This document shows positions 48,765 to 60,034 of a stretch of DNA of 64,000 nucleotides, piece after piece. Source of the stretch: Trileptium ribeirensis. Its lineage: Eukaryota > Nematoda > Enoplea > Enoplida > Thoracostomopsidae. Under the pieces are notes generated by a model. That model was not told the DNA's origin. It worked only from the letters and a program-made list of their open reading frames with translations, and made no database searches. Both the position numbers and the translations under genes were made by a program. The DNA is taken from NCBI GenBank assembly GCA_030248225.1, contig JASANE010012106.1:32027-96026 (forward strand). The letters are read 5' to 3'. How positions within the stretch are numbered: position 1 is the stretch's first letter; each line of letters begins with the position of its first letter.

Positions 48765-49844
48765 AAAGAGAAGCTCCAGAGGGAAGCCACCCCGGAAAAA
48801 GACCGCCAACAAAAAATCTCAAAAATAAAAAAAAAGAAAAAAAACAAAAAAAAAAAAAAAAAAAAGAAAGAAAAAAAAAGGGACAAAAGGAGAGAACAAG
48901 GAACAAAGAAACAACAGGAAAAAAAACAAAAGAAAAACAACAAAAGAAAAAACAAAAGATAAAAACACGAACCAAGACGCGAAAACCAAATAACGGTCAA
49001 TCGAAGAATCGAACGACAAAGAACGACGCAACCGAATAAAGTCGAAAAAAAAATAAACAAGACTCGAATCCCCTAGAACCCCTCAACCCAAAAGTCTCAA
49101 AGCAAGAAAAACTTGAGAGAAAATAAGGTTAAGAAAAGCACGTAGAAAGCATATAAGGTAGATCTCTTCAAAATCAAGTCAGCCCAGCAGAGCAACAAAA
49201 AAAATCTCCAAAACAAATCAAAAATCGAAAAAAAACAGAAGAATAGCAAGCCAAAAGAAATCAAAAAGGCCAAATCGGCGAAAAAAAGAACCAAAGAAAG
49301 CATAAAACTCAAAAAAAAGTCAAGAATCAAGTCGAAAATAAAAATAAAACCAAAAAAAATCAAGCAGACAAAGATAAATCCAAAGCGCCCGAGAACTAGC
49401 AGAAATATATCAGGAAAAGTCGAACGGAATAAACAGAAATCATAGGAGAAGTCAACACGAATAAAGGAATCATCCTGGAGCGAATTTCCGTGAAAAAATT
49501 ATCAGCTCTAATAGCAAATAGCAAACCCGCGGAGGAGCCAAGGCCCGCCCTCCAAAAGTGGCTATCAAAGAAAAGGCAAAAGGTCAAAAAAAAAAAAGAA
49601 AAGAAAATAGCAAAAAAAGAAAAAAAAAAAAAAAAAAAAATACAGACACAAAAGAAACACTAAATAAACAAAAAAAAGCATAAAGAAAAAGCGCAACTCA
49701 AACACAAACTCAAAAAATCAACAACTCAGCAAAAAAAAGTCAAAAAAAAAAAACCAAAACAAAAATCCCGCAACAAACCACATCCAAAAAAAAACAAAAA
49801 AAAAAAAAAAAAAAAACAAACAAAAACAAACAAACAACCCTTTG
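48765..49844 (+). repeat. T-depleted, A-rich tract 2
   Basis: Composition like tract 1: no T from 48827 to 48959, sparse T after that, and a final stretch (49735-49840) of almost only A with some C. It ends abruptly at normal sequence (TTTGACGTGTG) that belongs to a dispersed repeat. Open minus-strand frames are artefacts of the composition. Confidence 0.85.
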
Positions 49845-50180
49845 ACGTGTGATTTTGACGTGTGTACATCAATTTATTGGTTTTCCTAGGATCCATCGCC
49901 GAAGTAACTCAGTCGTGTTGGATTTTTGGATGCCGAAGCTACATTTGTAGGTATTGTTGTAACTGAATTTTTCATAAAATGAGTATTGGTAGCAGGGGGG
50001 TTAATAACTCGGTGAATATAGGTCGCATATTAAAAACAGCGGCATATTTGAAATCAGTGCGGAAAACTGGTCTAAAGATAAGTGTATTTTTAAGTAACGA
50101 TTTGTATAATTTTTGACAAGGCCCATTATAATGGGTACGCCACCTTTATGCCTTTACCCCGAAAAGTCTCATTGTAATTG
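49845..50180 (+). repeat. dispersed repeat, copy 2 (~335 bp)
   Basis: Counterpart of 36645-36985, with mainly substitutions and small indels. Confidence 0.85.
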
Positions 50181-51561
50181 CCGCTGTAAGTAGCCAGGAT
50201 CTAATCTTGAGTGAGGCAAGTAACTTGCAAGGGGAGGCATGATTTTTGATCTATTGCGTCATGGCCACATATTTAAAATTTTGTTTCAAATGGAATGCTT
50301 TCATTAAAAAGAGATTTGTTTCCAATATTCCGAAGTCTCTGTTATTCTAACCAATAATTGAATTTTTCCGAGAAATTCAGTATGACCACAAATGAGTTCT
50401 TCCAAATTTTCGTTGTGTGAAAGCAAATCTTAACGAAATGTTGTAAGACAAAGTCCAATAATATTTGTCTTAAATAAATTATGGCCTTTGTTCTGTCCCA
50501 ACATTCGAATAATTTTTTAATATTCGGTCCCAAAACCTGGAATTTAGGGTCAAAATCGCCGGAATGCACAACTGTAGCGTCAACAAATTAACAGTGCTAA
50601 TTTTGTGGAAAATAATTTTTCTCTAAATTGTCTAATTTTCAAATTTGCAATATTGTAAAAAAATGATCAGTAAATATTTCTCAAAAAATTTCTCATATAT
50701 GATACACTAATCAAACGTAAACAACACCGCTGAATGTTAAACATATTCAAATATCTCAATTATGGACGTAACAATAGCCGAAAACGTGCGTGAGAAAAAA
50801 CGAAAACTAAGCGTGTGAGAAAACCTTTTTTACGCCTTTTTCGTTGGTACTGAAGCCGATTTTAAACATCACCATTTTCTTGGGAATATCGCAATGTTAC
50901 AGCAGTAATGCCCTGTCGCTTTTGAGTAATAGTTTAAGGTTGCAACAATATGTCCCATATGATATTGCTAACCCAAAGCCTATTTTGCCTAAATTTACCT
51001 TGAATTATTGTTCATAGAGAATAGTAGAGATGAATTTTTTCTTAGTATGAGTCGCAAATAGCGGAATATATTTTATAGGTATCCTAGTAATTTATGAATT
51101 TTATTGATATAAAACAACGCTATTCACAGGTAGTTAGTTTGAAACATTTTGGATTTTCTAAGAGTCGATGGAAGGCAATACCGGCACCAAGTGTTGCCTA
51201 CGAACGACCTTTTCATAATGTAAAACCTCTTAATCAGCTAGAATACCCGTGAAAATCTACTACATGTTTGAATAAATAATCAATTTTGAATATGCAACGT
51301 CAGCTGTTGTTTCAAACTGTTCTTACATCTGGCTATTTTTATTAGAAAGATTGGTATTTCTTTTATAGAATGTCGTTCATCAACAAGTAGGTCATGGTCT
51401 TGGACACTGAGACGGCTCGTCGGGAGTATTTGACAAGTGACCGGAAAGAATTTTATTTTAAACTTACTAAAGTTAATAAGCCTGGCAAAGCTATAAATAA
51501 ATGAATACCAAATTTATAAGACATGAGATGAAGTGAACAAACTCAGGATTTTTGAGATTGG
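50181..51561. other. AT-rich non-coding DNA
   Basis: No gene or recognised repeat. Confidence 0.4.
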
Positions 51562-51563
51562 TA

Positions 51564-51907
51564 AAGGCCCGTTCACACGCTCAAACTATTTGCTCAAATT
51601 TTGATTAAAATTTGAGCCCAAATTTTGATCAAATTTTGATCAAAAATTGAAAGCATCTTTTTGCATTTTTTGCAAGCTTGAAAGTGTGAACACTGTTCAA
51701 ACTTTTCATTAATATTCCTGTAGCCAATCATGGACGAGATGTATTACCTGAAAAAGTTTGAGCTCAAATTTTAATCTCAAATTTTTAAAATTTCGGAATT
51801 TTTATTTAAAAATCACCGTCAAATTTTGATCAAAATTGCATCAAATTTTGAGCTCCAATTTTGAGCTCAAAATTTGAGCTAAAAGTTAGAACGTTTGAAC
51901 ACGCCTT
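51564..51907. mobile_element. 344 bp MITE built of (G/C)AAATTTTGA(T/G) words, TA target site
   Basis: The ends AAGGCCCGTTCACACG and, in reverse complement, AAGGCGTGTTCAAACG form an inverted repeat flanked by TA on both sides (51562-51563 and 51908-51909). The interior is dominated by CAAATTTTGATCAAATTTTG-like palindromic words. No ORF. TA duplication suggests the Tc1/mariner group, by inference. Confidence 0.7.
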
Positions 51908-51909
51908 TA

Positions 51910-52588
51910 GGAGCGGTGTTCTCGAGATCGCTGGTCAGACGCTGCATTAATCCCCATCTTATTAAAGTAAAATCGATTCTTCCCGAAAAGTGACTTAGAC
52001 TGTCAGTGTGATGTAACACAATGAAAGCGGCTCGAATTGTTGCACTTGAATAAGGTAACCAAAGTGCGACATATTGTATATATAATCAGAACAATAAAGA
52101 GCAAGGAAAGAAATAAATCCAAATTGTAAATTTGCTAATTCCCATGGATTCCAAGTGTAGTCTATCAGGCGAGAATCGTGGTCAATAAGGTTAGACAATC
52201 GAGAGCTAGCGGGTATCCATCTAAAAGTTTTTAGTCCAGAAAATGGCTTTTCCGGACGAGGAGTGCCGTTCAAAAATCAAATCTCGAGCAGTACGATATG
52301 ACTCTTCAGCTGAAAACAATGAAACAAACATGCGATCAGGCAAAGATTTGGTTTTGCCGGAAGCTATAAAATTTACCAGTGTTGATAAACACTGATAAAG
52401 CAACAGATTACCACACAGGAACAACCTGCAAACTTTGAGGAAAAACAGCTCGATAAAATTGTAAATAAAAGGATAACAAAATTTCAGATTTCCAATTTGC
52501 CAAGCTCTCTCTAGCAATTCTAAGACCTTAAGGACAATTAAATCAGGTGGACCAAACATGGCGACGTGTGGAATTGCTTGATCTAAAT
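51910..52588. other. non-coding, nothing recognised
   Basis: No gene is supported. The minus-strand frame 52221-52766 reads partly through the palindrome that follows. Confidence 0.35.
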
Positions 52589-52590
52589 AG

Positions 52591-52862
52591 GGGAGGGTTC
52601 GATACTCCGACAGCCCGATACTCCGACAAAAAGGGTTCGATGCTCCGACAGCCCGATACTCCGACAAAAAGGGTTCGATACTCCGACAAAAGGGTTCGAT
52701 ACTCCGACAGAAATAAAGCCTAAGCCTAAGCCTAAGCCGAACCCTTTTGTCGGAGTATCGAACCATTTTTGTCGGAGTATCGGGCTGTCGGAGTATTGAA
52801 CCATTTTGTCGGAATATCGAACACTTTTTGTCGGAGTATCGGGCTGTCGGAGTATCGAGCAG
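52591..52862. repeat. large palindrome of GGTTCGATACTCCGAC units with TTAGGC core
   Basis: The left arm (about 52591-52708) is made of tandem GGTTCGATACTCCGACA(AAAA) units. The right arm (about 52739-52860) is the same units in reverse complement (TTGTCGGAGTATCGAACC). Between them is CCTAAGCCTAAGCCTAAGCC, which reads (TTAGGC)3 on the other strand. The arms could form a cruciform of about 110 bp. Confidence 0.9.
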
Positions 52863-54343
52863 ACCCCCTAAATAGAGGCCAAATTTTAAGCGGAAGAAAC
52901 TATTAAAGCTTTTCTATACCACAAAATTTATTAATATAAAAGCGAAAAGATTTTTCTTTTAAATAAAGTAAGAATTATTGATATAATTATTATAGTTATT
53001 ATAATTGGCTTTCTTCGGCGTCCTTTTTATAGATTTATTTATAAACTAAAGACTTTTTCTACTTTGTGTGTCCCATAAAACAAACTACAGGGTATTAGAG
53101 CCGTCGCTCGCGCTAATACGATTACATAAAATATGATTTGCAACAAAATAGCCTTAGCAGCGAAAACAGGTGCTACCTAAAGGATATTTAAATGCAGCAG
53201 CTTATTGTGATGCATATAACCAACATTAATTAAAAAGTTAAATTCAGAACGAAGGAGAACATGGTATCTTTTAATTCTTTCCCGTTTAGCGTACTCTTTG
53301 GGTGGCCTGTTAATAAGAACAAACCCCCGAGTAAATCGAAAACGCTGCTGCTATGCAAATGAATGTATAAAATTTTACGTTTACGTTGCACTAATTTTGC
53401 TGATGTTGCTTTATAATTTTTTTCTTTATGTGTATATATAGATTCTCTGCTGTGTGCTAAAGCTAATAAATATCGGCGTTTATCAATTGTTGCGGTGCCT
53501 GCTTAGCCTATAATCCAATTCACCTTACTGAACAATGAAAATGTCATAAAATTTTTAATGTAAATATAAATATACCCACTGAACGGATTCACTAATTGCA
53601 ATTACACATTAAATATAATACCATGCTTTAACTTTGCATTTTGAAAGATTTTCATCAGGCATTAAACCCAAAGATATAAACAAAATCAGTAGTTCACTAA
53701 AGCCGCTTTAAATGTTGTTTTATCGGAATTCAAAATATTTGGCGTCATTTTGTGATTTTGTTTAACAAAATATAATATTATATTCATTGCTATGCCATAT
53801 TGTGCCACCCTCGGCGATATACCACTAGCATGCATGATGTACTGTACGCACTCTCACGATGGTGACCCGGTTAGGCAATATATATTTAACAACCAGTGGC
53901 GTAGCCATACTTTTTGATTAGGGGACAGACAAATTTTTTGCAAGGTTATTTTTGTCGGAAGTTTTCATTTAACAGTGTTCAGCCCAACATACCAAGCAGA
54001 ACAGCTGTGGTGGAATACGACCGAGGACCTCAAGGCATCAGGAATATTTATCCTTGAACGTAAAACAATGTCTAAGTCTTTTGACTGTATGGAACCTAAT
54101 GCGAAACTTACTACTTGGAAAAGCTGATCTCAGGCTGTCATAATTTTCCTCTTAAGGCGTTTTGAGAAAATACCAAGGAATGGTAGTTTCAGACTACAGA
54201 ATTGGCGTTCTTGAGCGTTATCATGTGTTGGAGCAGAAGCGATTGTATGAGCGGCTGAGTTAGTATTTGTAGTCGACATTTAGTAATTTGTAATTTTCTT
54301 TTCCGTTTTACATTTTTATTTATATATAAATATATATATACAC
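52863..54343. other. AT-rich non-coding DNA; hAT-like end at 53894
   Basis: CAGTGGCGTAGCCATACTTT at 53894 followed by TTGATTAGGGG matches the right terminus of the hAT insertion at 29358. No transposase follows. A (TA)-rich run at 54318-54362 borders the PLE. Confidence 0.45.
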
Positions 54344-55690
54344 TTATATATATATATATTTTAACGACTCCGAAATGGGTACATTAGTAAAAAGAGCTGT
54401 TACGTCAAAACTCACTAGGAAAATTCCATTAGCGCTAGAATTGGCTACAGACTCAGCAAAATCGAATGAATTGGAAACTGTATATTGGTTCCTGGTCAAC
54501 GGTTCGAGCATAGGAATCAAAAATTGAGCTAGTCTATGCGTAGCAGAGTTGACGCATGAAAGTACTGGCCGAAGTGGTATGTTAGCTTTATGTATTTTTG
54601 GTGCACCGTATAGAATAGGTGGACGCGAGCCAATGGGTAGGAGTTTCTTATATTGAAAAGGTGTAATGTAATTGCGGCTTTTGAACCGTGCTAACATTTT
54701 CGTAACTCTTGATTCAAACCTGACCGTTGACAAATAAGGATCTTGACAGTTGGCAGTTTTGAAGTGTGACGCATCACTAAGGATATGCAGCATTTTTTGG
54801 AGGTAATCAGCTTTATTTAAAATAACGGTACCTTTACCTTTGTCTGGTGAAGTGACGACTATGGTGTTATTGCTAGCGAGTTGTTTGATGCAATTAAGCT
54901 GTTCTCGCGAAAAGTTTGGTTTAGGTTTGTGGTCCGTAAAATTGTTAAAAGCCGTATATATTTGACTGCGAAGTTCATTTTTGAAAGATGCATGCAATTC
55001 CGTCGTGTTAGTGATGCGGCACAGATGTTGTAACATTACTTCTAATCGAGCAAAAGTAAGCAACTGGTTGGTCTTATTGTTAGCTGGCACAAAGTCCAGT
55101 CCTTTAGCCAAAGCAAGGTTATCCGTGTCCGATAATTCCAAATCCGAGAAATTAAAAACACATTTAGTACTATTCTTGTTATTCACCTAATCTAACCTAT
55201 AGCCCAGATGGATCAGCTTTTGATTGTGTTTAGAATGGTATTGGTTGTCGATTTTTACGGAAAGCCAGCGGATGTAGGTAGTAAGGATATACCAATCGAT
55301 ATATTGTATATTATCCTGTAATAGTTTGTTGGTAGTTTTGAAATGTTTGATATGGGCTGCACTAGTACGGTTGTGTTTAGTAATTTCATTACTAAGGATG
55401 TTGCGGACGAAATTTGGCCAATTGCTAATATTACGGATAATCGCTCGGTTTTTGAATTGACGAAAGTTGGAGTTAAACTTTTATCGATTCATTCACTCAG
55501 GAATTGTTTATGAGCCTGGCATTTAGTATAGCTTAAGAAGGCCTTTTTGCAGGAGCGAAAAATTTTAAGAGTTTGGAGATTATATTTAGAACGTAAATCA
55601 GAAATGAGACCCGAAGGGAATTGTGCTTTGATTAGTTGGTTAACGGCATAAAGGGCAAGGGTGTGTGTCGTATTGGCCAAATTATGTTGA
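54344..55690 (-). pseudogene. Penelope-like element copy A: N-terminal region and RT fingers/palm
   Basis: Minus strand. The N-terminal piece (55680-55489) has VNQLIKAQFPSGLISDLR and FRSCKKAFLSY. After a frame break comes the conserved region NISNWPNFVRNIL...LSVKIDNQYHSKHN. After an in-frame TAG at 55189-55187 the RT continues: SPDKGKGTVILNKADY, GSRPPILYGAPKIHKA, RPVLSCVN, and motif A SFDVTALFTNVP. Motifs B to E and the endonuclease are missing, because the copy stops at a TA microsatellite. It is about 98% identical in protein to copy C. Confidence 0.9.
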
Positions 55691-56029
55691 TTAGAAGGCT
55701 TTAAATTTTGAAGTTTAGTGAAAAACGAAGTAAATCAATAAGCAAAGAAATGCAACGTTGGTAAATGAGCAGCCACTCGTGAAACGCAACTATAATAGTC
55801 ACTTGTCCATTGTGTATATTGGTAGGCGGTCGGATGTAAAATTATATAAGCCAGCACACCAGCGAAAGTGAAGAAAACGAAGAAAAACGACGACCACACA
55901 AATATATGTAAATTGTCTGGGAACAAATAAACCAACAAATGAATGTATATACGTGTAGTGTAAAACGTAGTAGGTATACAGGGAGCCGGGGGCCTAAGGG
56001 CTATAGGCTATGTAACATAAGAAACGTAA
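55691..56029 (-). other. PLE 5' region between extra exon and RT frame
   Basis: No open frame of note. It contains CTTCGTTTTTCACTAAACTT and a possible acceptor just before the RT-coding piece (minus strand). It corresponds to 61061-61868 in copy E, without the MITE found there. Confidence 0.45.
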
Positions 56030-56381
56030 TTACATTATATTTTTATTCAGTCCCGCGGTATCCGAAGTATCTTCACTATCCGTGCCGGTTTCTGGTTGGT
56101 CGCTATTTTCCGTACGTCGTGCTTTGGCCGGAAGGCCAATCGAAGATAACGGCGTCACGCCAAATCCGATAGTGGGCGGTGAAGCCCGGATTGGGGTCGA
56201 CGCGATAGGACTGCTACTGGATACCGATGATACGATATTTGGAATAGTAGTTGTGATTTGAGTAGCAGGCTCGCGGTTGGGGTTACTGTCGTCCGAGAGA
56301 GTGATAGTAGTATTGTTGCTCTTATTAGGATTGCTGATATTTCGGTCGCTGCTCAGCGTACCATCGTCAGAGCCAGAGGAA
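56030..56381 (-). CDS. extra Ser/Thr/Asp-rich exon in the PLE 5' region (copy A)
   Basis: Minus strand: acceptor AATTTTCAG precedes base 56381, then one base, then 116 codons to TAA 56032-56030. It begins SSGSDDGTLSSDRNIS, continues STPIRA and GLPAKARRTENSDQPE, and ends in an acidic stretch. The exon at 60733-61060 has the same order of blocks, the same acceptor position and the same one-base phase. It lies 90 bases after the stop of PLE endonuclease copy B and upstream of RT copy A. A GTGAAG possible donor (DSEDTSD region) aligns with one in the other copy. Function unknown; an ORF1-like or N-terminal extension role is inference. Confidence 0.55.
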
Positions 56382-56471
56382 CTGAAAATTAAACTCAGTT
56401 CATGGAAAAATTAATAAAGGCAAAATATAGTAAAGGTACAAGATATAGTAAAACCAGATATGCCGTAGAAA

Positions 56472-56855
56472 TTAATTATAGAACAACAATAGCGGTTTTA
56501 CAGCCGAAACATCATTAAGGCTCGGGTTGAGGTGTTTGATGGTTAAATTTTCCAAGGTGCGTAATAGGTCGCTAGATGAGTATTGTGAATTTTGAATGCT
56601 ATTTATCACCGAAAATTGTTCAGGGCCTAATAAGCTATTACAAGATCGAGTATGCTGAAAAACAGCTGAGTTCTGACATTGAAGATTTTGGAGAGGTTTC
56701 CCAGTTCTTGCCGAAATGCCCATGTGCTCCGAAATCCTCGTTGTTAAGTGACGGCAGGTACTACCGACGTAGTCTGCTTCACAAGCAGAACAAGTATATT
56801 TGTAAACAACAAAGGACTTCAAGGCATCCGGGATTCCGTATTTAAACTTGAAGAA
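56472..56855 (-). pseudogene. Penelope-like element copy B: GIY-YIG endonuclease end
   Basis: Minus strand. From YGIPDALKS it reads VVYKYTCSACEADYVGS, then RHLTTRISEHMGIS, NSAVFQH, and LENLTIKHLNPSLNDVSA to TAA 56472. This is an intact C-terminal endonuclease with the CxxC pair and the R..EH motif. Everything before it is missing. At about 56856-56864 it meets copy C in opposite orientation. Downstream comes the extra exon and then RT copy A, a head-to-tail arrangement. Confidence 0.88.
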
Positions 56856-56864
56856 ACCTCTAGT

Positions 56865-57798
56865 TAATATTAGCAATTGGCCAAATTTCGTCCGCAACAT
56901 CCTTAGTAATGAAATTACTAAACACAACCGTACTAGTGCAGCCCATATCAAACATTTCAAAACTACCAGCAAACTATTACAGGATAATATACAATATATC
57001 GATTGGTATATCCTTACCACCTACATCCGCTGGCTTTCCGTAAAAATCGACAACCAATACCATTCTAAACACAATCAAAAGCTGATCCATCTGGGCTATA
57101 GGTTAGATTAGGTGAATAACAAGAATAGTACTAAATGTGTTTTTAATTTCTCGGATTTGGAATTATCGGACACGGATAACCTTGCTTTGGCTAAAGGACT
57201 GGACTTTGTGCCAGCTAACAATAAGACCAACCAGTTGCTTACTTTTGCTCGATTAGAAGTAATGTTACAACATCTGTGCCGCATCACTAACACGACGGAA
57301 TTGCATGCATCTTTCAAAAATGAACTTCGCAGTCATATATATACGGCTTTTAACAATTTTGCGGACCACAAACCTAAACCAAACTTTTCGCGAGAACAGC
57401 TTAATTGCATCAAACAACTCGCTAGCAATAACACCATAGTCGTCACTTCACCAGACAAAGGTAAAGGTACCGTTATTTTAAATAAAGCTGATTACCTCCA
57501 AAAGATGCTGCATATCCTTAGTGATGCGTCACACTTCAAAACTGCCAACTGTCAGGATCCTTATTTGTCAACGGTCAGGTTCGAATCAAGAGTTACGAAA
57601 ATGTTAGCACGGTTCAAAAGCCGCAATTACATTACACCTTTTCAATATAAGAAACTCCTACCCAGCGGCTCGCGTCCACCTATTCTATACGGTGCACCAA
57701 AAATACATAAAGCTAATATACCACTTCGGCCAATACTTTCATGCGTCAACTCTTGTACGCATAGGCTAGCTCAATTTTTGATTCCTATATATATATAA
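56865..57798 (+). pseudogene. Penelope-like element copy C: RT N-terminal part, inverted to copy A
   Basis: Starts inside NISNWPNFVRNIL and runs to AQFLIP at 57783, where it stops at TATATATATA. It shares with copy A the in-frame TAG (57109-57111), and about five amino-acid changes separate them over some 225 residues (for example FTD/FAD and GSR context LPI/LPS). It contains the SPDKGKGTVIL and GSRPPILYGAPKIHKA motifs but ends before motif A. Confidence 0.9.
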
Positions 57799-57829
57799 TC
57801 AGAAACAAATTAATATCTTGTCGAAGTAT

Positions 57830-58490
57830 TGCCAGGTAAGTTGGTCGTATTAATCTGTATAGATTAGCAGCGGTTTGAGTGCGGATATGTCGTTGAGTTT
57901 GGGGCTATTATAGCGGATAAGAATGTTTTCAAAATTTCTGAGTAACGATTCGGAATGTCGATCACTACCATTAATCTGTGCAATCACTGAAAAATATCAG
58001 GATTAGCTTTGTTGTTACAGTTAGTGTAGTGTTGAAAAACTGCGGAATTAGCAATTTGGGCATTCATTAGTTTGTCTTCCGGCTCTAGCCGAGATACCGA
58101 GGTGCTCAGAGATCCTAGTCGTTAAATGTCGGCGTGAGCTGCCGATGTAGTCCGCTTCACATGCGGAACAAGTGAATTTGTAAACGACAAAAGATCTAAG
58201 AACACCTGGTATTCGATCTTTGAATGAAAACGACTGTTTGATTCTTTTACCGGTTTCGAAAACTATGCGTATATTCGCGTTCGGGTATGCAGTTTTGAGC
58301 AAGATCGAAATGCTTTTGCGAAGTTTGTTTGTAAATGTACCAACAAAGCGTAGCTTTAACGTAAAAAACTTCGTTCCGACTTCGGTAGTTTCGAAACGAA
58401 GTAGCACAGGTCAATCTGCAAAATCGCAGCTCGGACATATTTTTGCGCAATCTCGAAAATTTGTTGATCAGGCATTGTAACCCTAAACTT
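57830..58490 (-). pseudogene. Penelope-like element copy F: endonuclease end, diverged
   Basis: Minus strand. The linker LINKFSRLRKNM lies in one frame. A second frame holds KFFTLKLRFVGTF, DRIPGVLRSFVVYKF, CSACEADYIGSSRRH and SEHLGISARAGR. Remnants of NSAVFQH and the C-terminus follow to about 57870. Two frameshifts. It is more diverged from copies A to C than they are from each other. Confidence 0.85.
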
Positions 58491-60034
58491 AACAATGTCC
58501 ATTCGCTCAAATACTTGCTGCTTTTTCCTGAATAATATCTAATTTGGCACAAACTTATATATATGCCGTAATGCAATTAATGCAATCAATTATTGTATAG
58601 TTGTAGTTCAGGGGCTGTAGTGCGTTCAGTAAGCTCAGGTTGCCATTTTTTCGCTAACAAGAGTAAGAGTCGCACTGTAATATTTGTCTTATTAGGACAT
58701 AATATAATATGATAAAATCGGAATCGATGGCTATTTTCATTCTGAGGTTTACTTTCATGTCTTTATTTTTCGAGATCATGTTTGCTAATACCTGGATCTA
58801 TAAAACTCAATACTAGTAAACTTATCCAACTAAACATCTGCATTTATTTTCCAAACGATAAAAGCCTTATACATTTGCGCTTGGAGGACGCTTTCTGACA
58901 TTTGTCAGAAACTATTAGCGCTTGCATGCTCGTTAAGTAAACTATTTTTCCACTTGTTACCGGCAATTTCAACTGAAATTTCTGATCGAAACATCGCTTA
59001 GCTTTGAAAGGTAGTATGATTTTTAGATATTGGTCAGAACAGAGAAAAACTTCTTGAAAGCTCAACATGTACAAGTCAGCTAAGCAAAGTATAGACACTG
59101 ACGTTTTCATATACCAATACTAAGATTTTATTGCTTTTGCGATAGCATTAAGCATAGGTTCCTGTATGATCTTTGATCTAAAAGTCCAAAAGAAGCTGGA
59201 TTTTCCCCTTTCCAAAATCTTGCTCTAAGATGTTCGTTTTTGTAATGTTACAGAACATATTGACCTTGATCGTTATATGTACGCAACCCTCCAAATGTTC
59301 TGATACAGATCTATGCACTGTGGGACTTTATGATTTTAACTTATTCTTTCAAATATTTTAAATATAAAAGATATAAAAAATATAAAAGATGTATAAATAT
59401 CCTAGAAACATGCAAAGGCGTCGCAAGTATCAAGATTAGGGAGGGGGCAAGCCTCTTCATATTTTACTGCCAAAACTGACATAATTTACTGATGAAAATA
59501 TAGAATACAGAGCTTGGGACGCCCATGATAGAAACATGCGATTAATCACCGGCAGTTAACATAGATATCTCGAAAATTTCAGATAAAAATTATGCATAAT
59601 GAAGAAAATTTAGAAAATTGGGAAAAAATTTTAGTTACATTTCACCTGTTCTTTGTTCGTACACTTTTCAGAGACCATGTAGCTATGTGGGCACCTATCA
59701 TTATAATATATTATATATACATATTCTTTTCAGGCATTTTAAGTTGAATTCTTTAATGAAATTTTAATCGTCCTATTTGAAAATGAATAGCAAGTAAGCA
59801 TTTTATAATATCACAAATAAATGCAGGAAAAATTGTGTCAAATATGATGTGAAATCGTTTCTTTTGTTTAGGAAAATTAAATATTCTGCACTCACTAAAT
59901 ATATATAATTGATTTAATTGTTTATCAGCACGTATACCTATATATACACGGAGACGGTAACGGAGATGTATTTCTTTTGATTCAGCTGCACTTTTAATGA
60001 TCGATAATATCTCTCCTAGTGGTACGTTGGTGAG
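58491..60034. other. AT-rich non-coding DNA; hAT-like end at 59413
   Basis: CAAAGGCGTCGCAAGTATCA at 59413 followed by AGATTAGGGAGGGGGC resembles hAT termini. The 58844-59110 minus frame has no motif. Confidence 0.35.

Noticed and set aside
48667..49363. Phe-rich minus-strand frames resembling membrane proteins
   Set aside because: By-product of the A-rich tract: poly-A on the plus strand translates to poly-Phe on the other.
52709..52740. Evidence that the organism is a nematode (TTAGGC repeats)
   Set aside because: Only about three units, embedded in a local palindrome; not enough to assign a telomere type or phylum.
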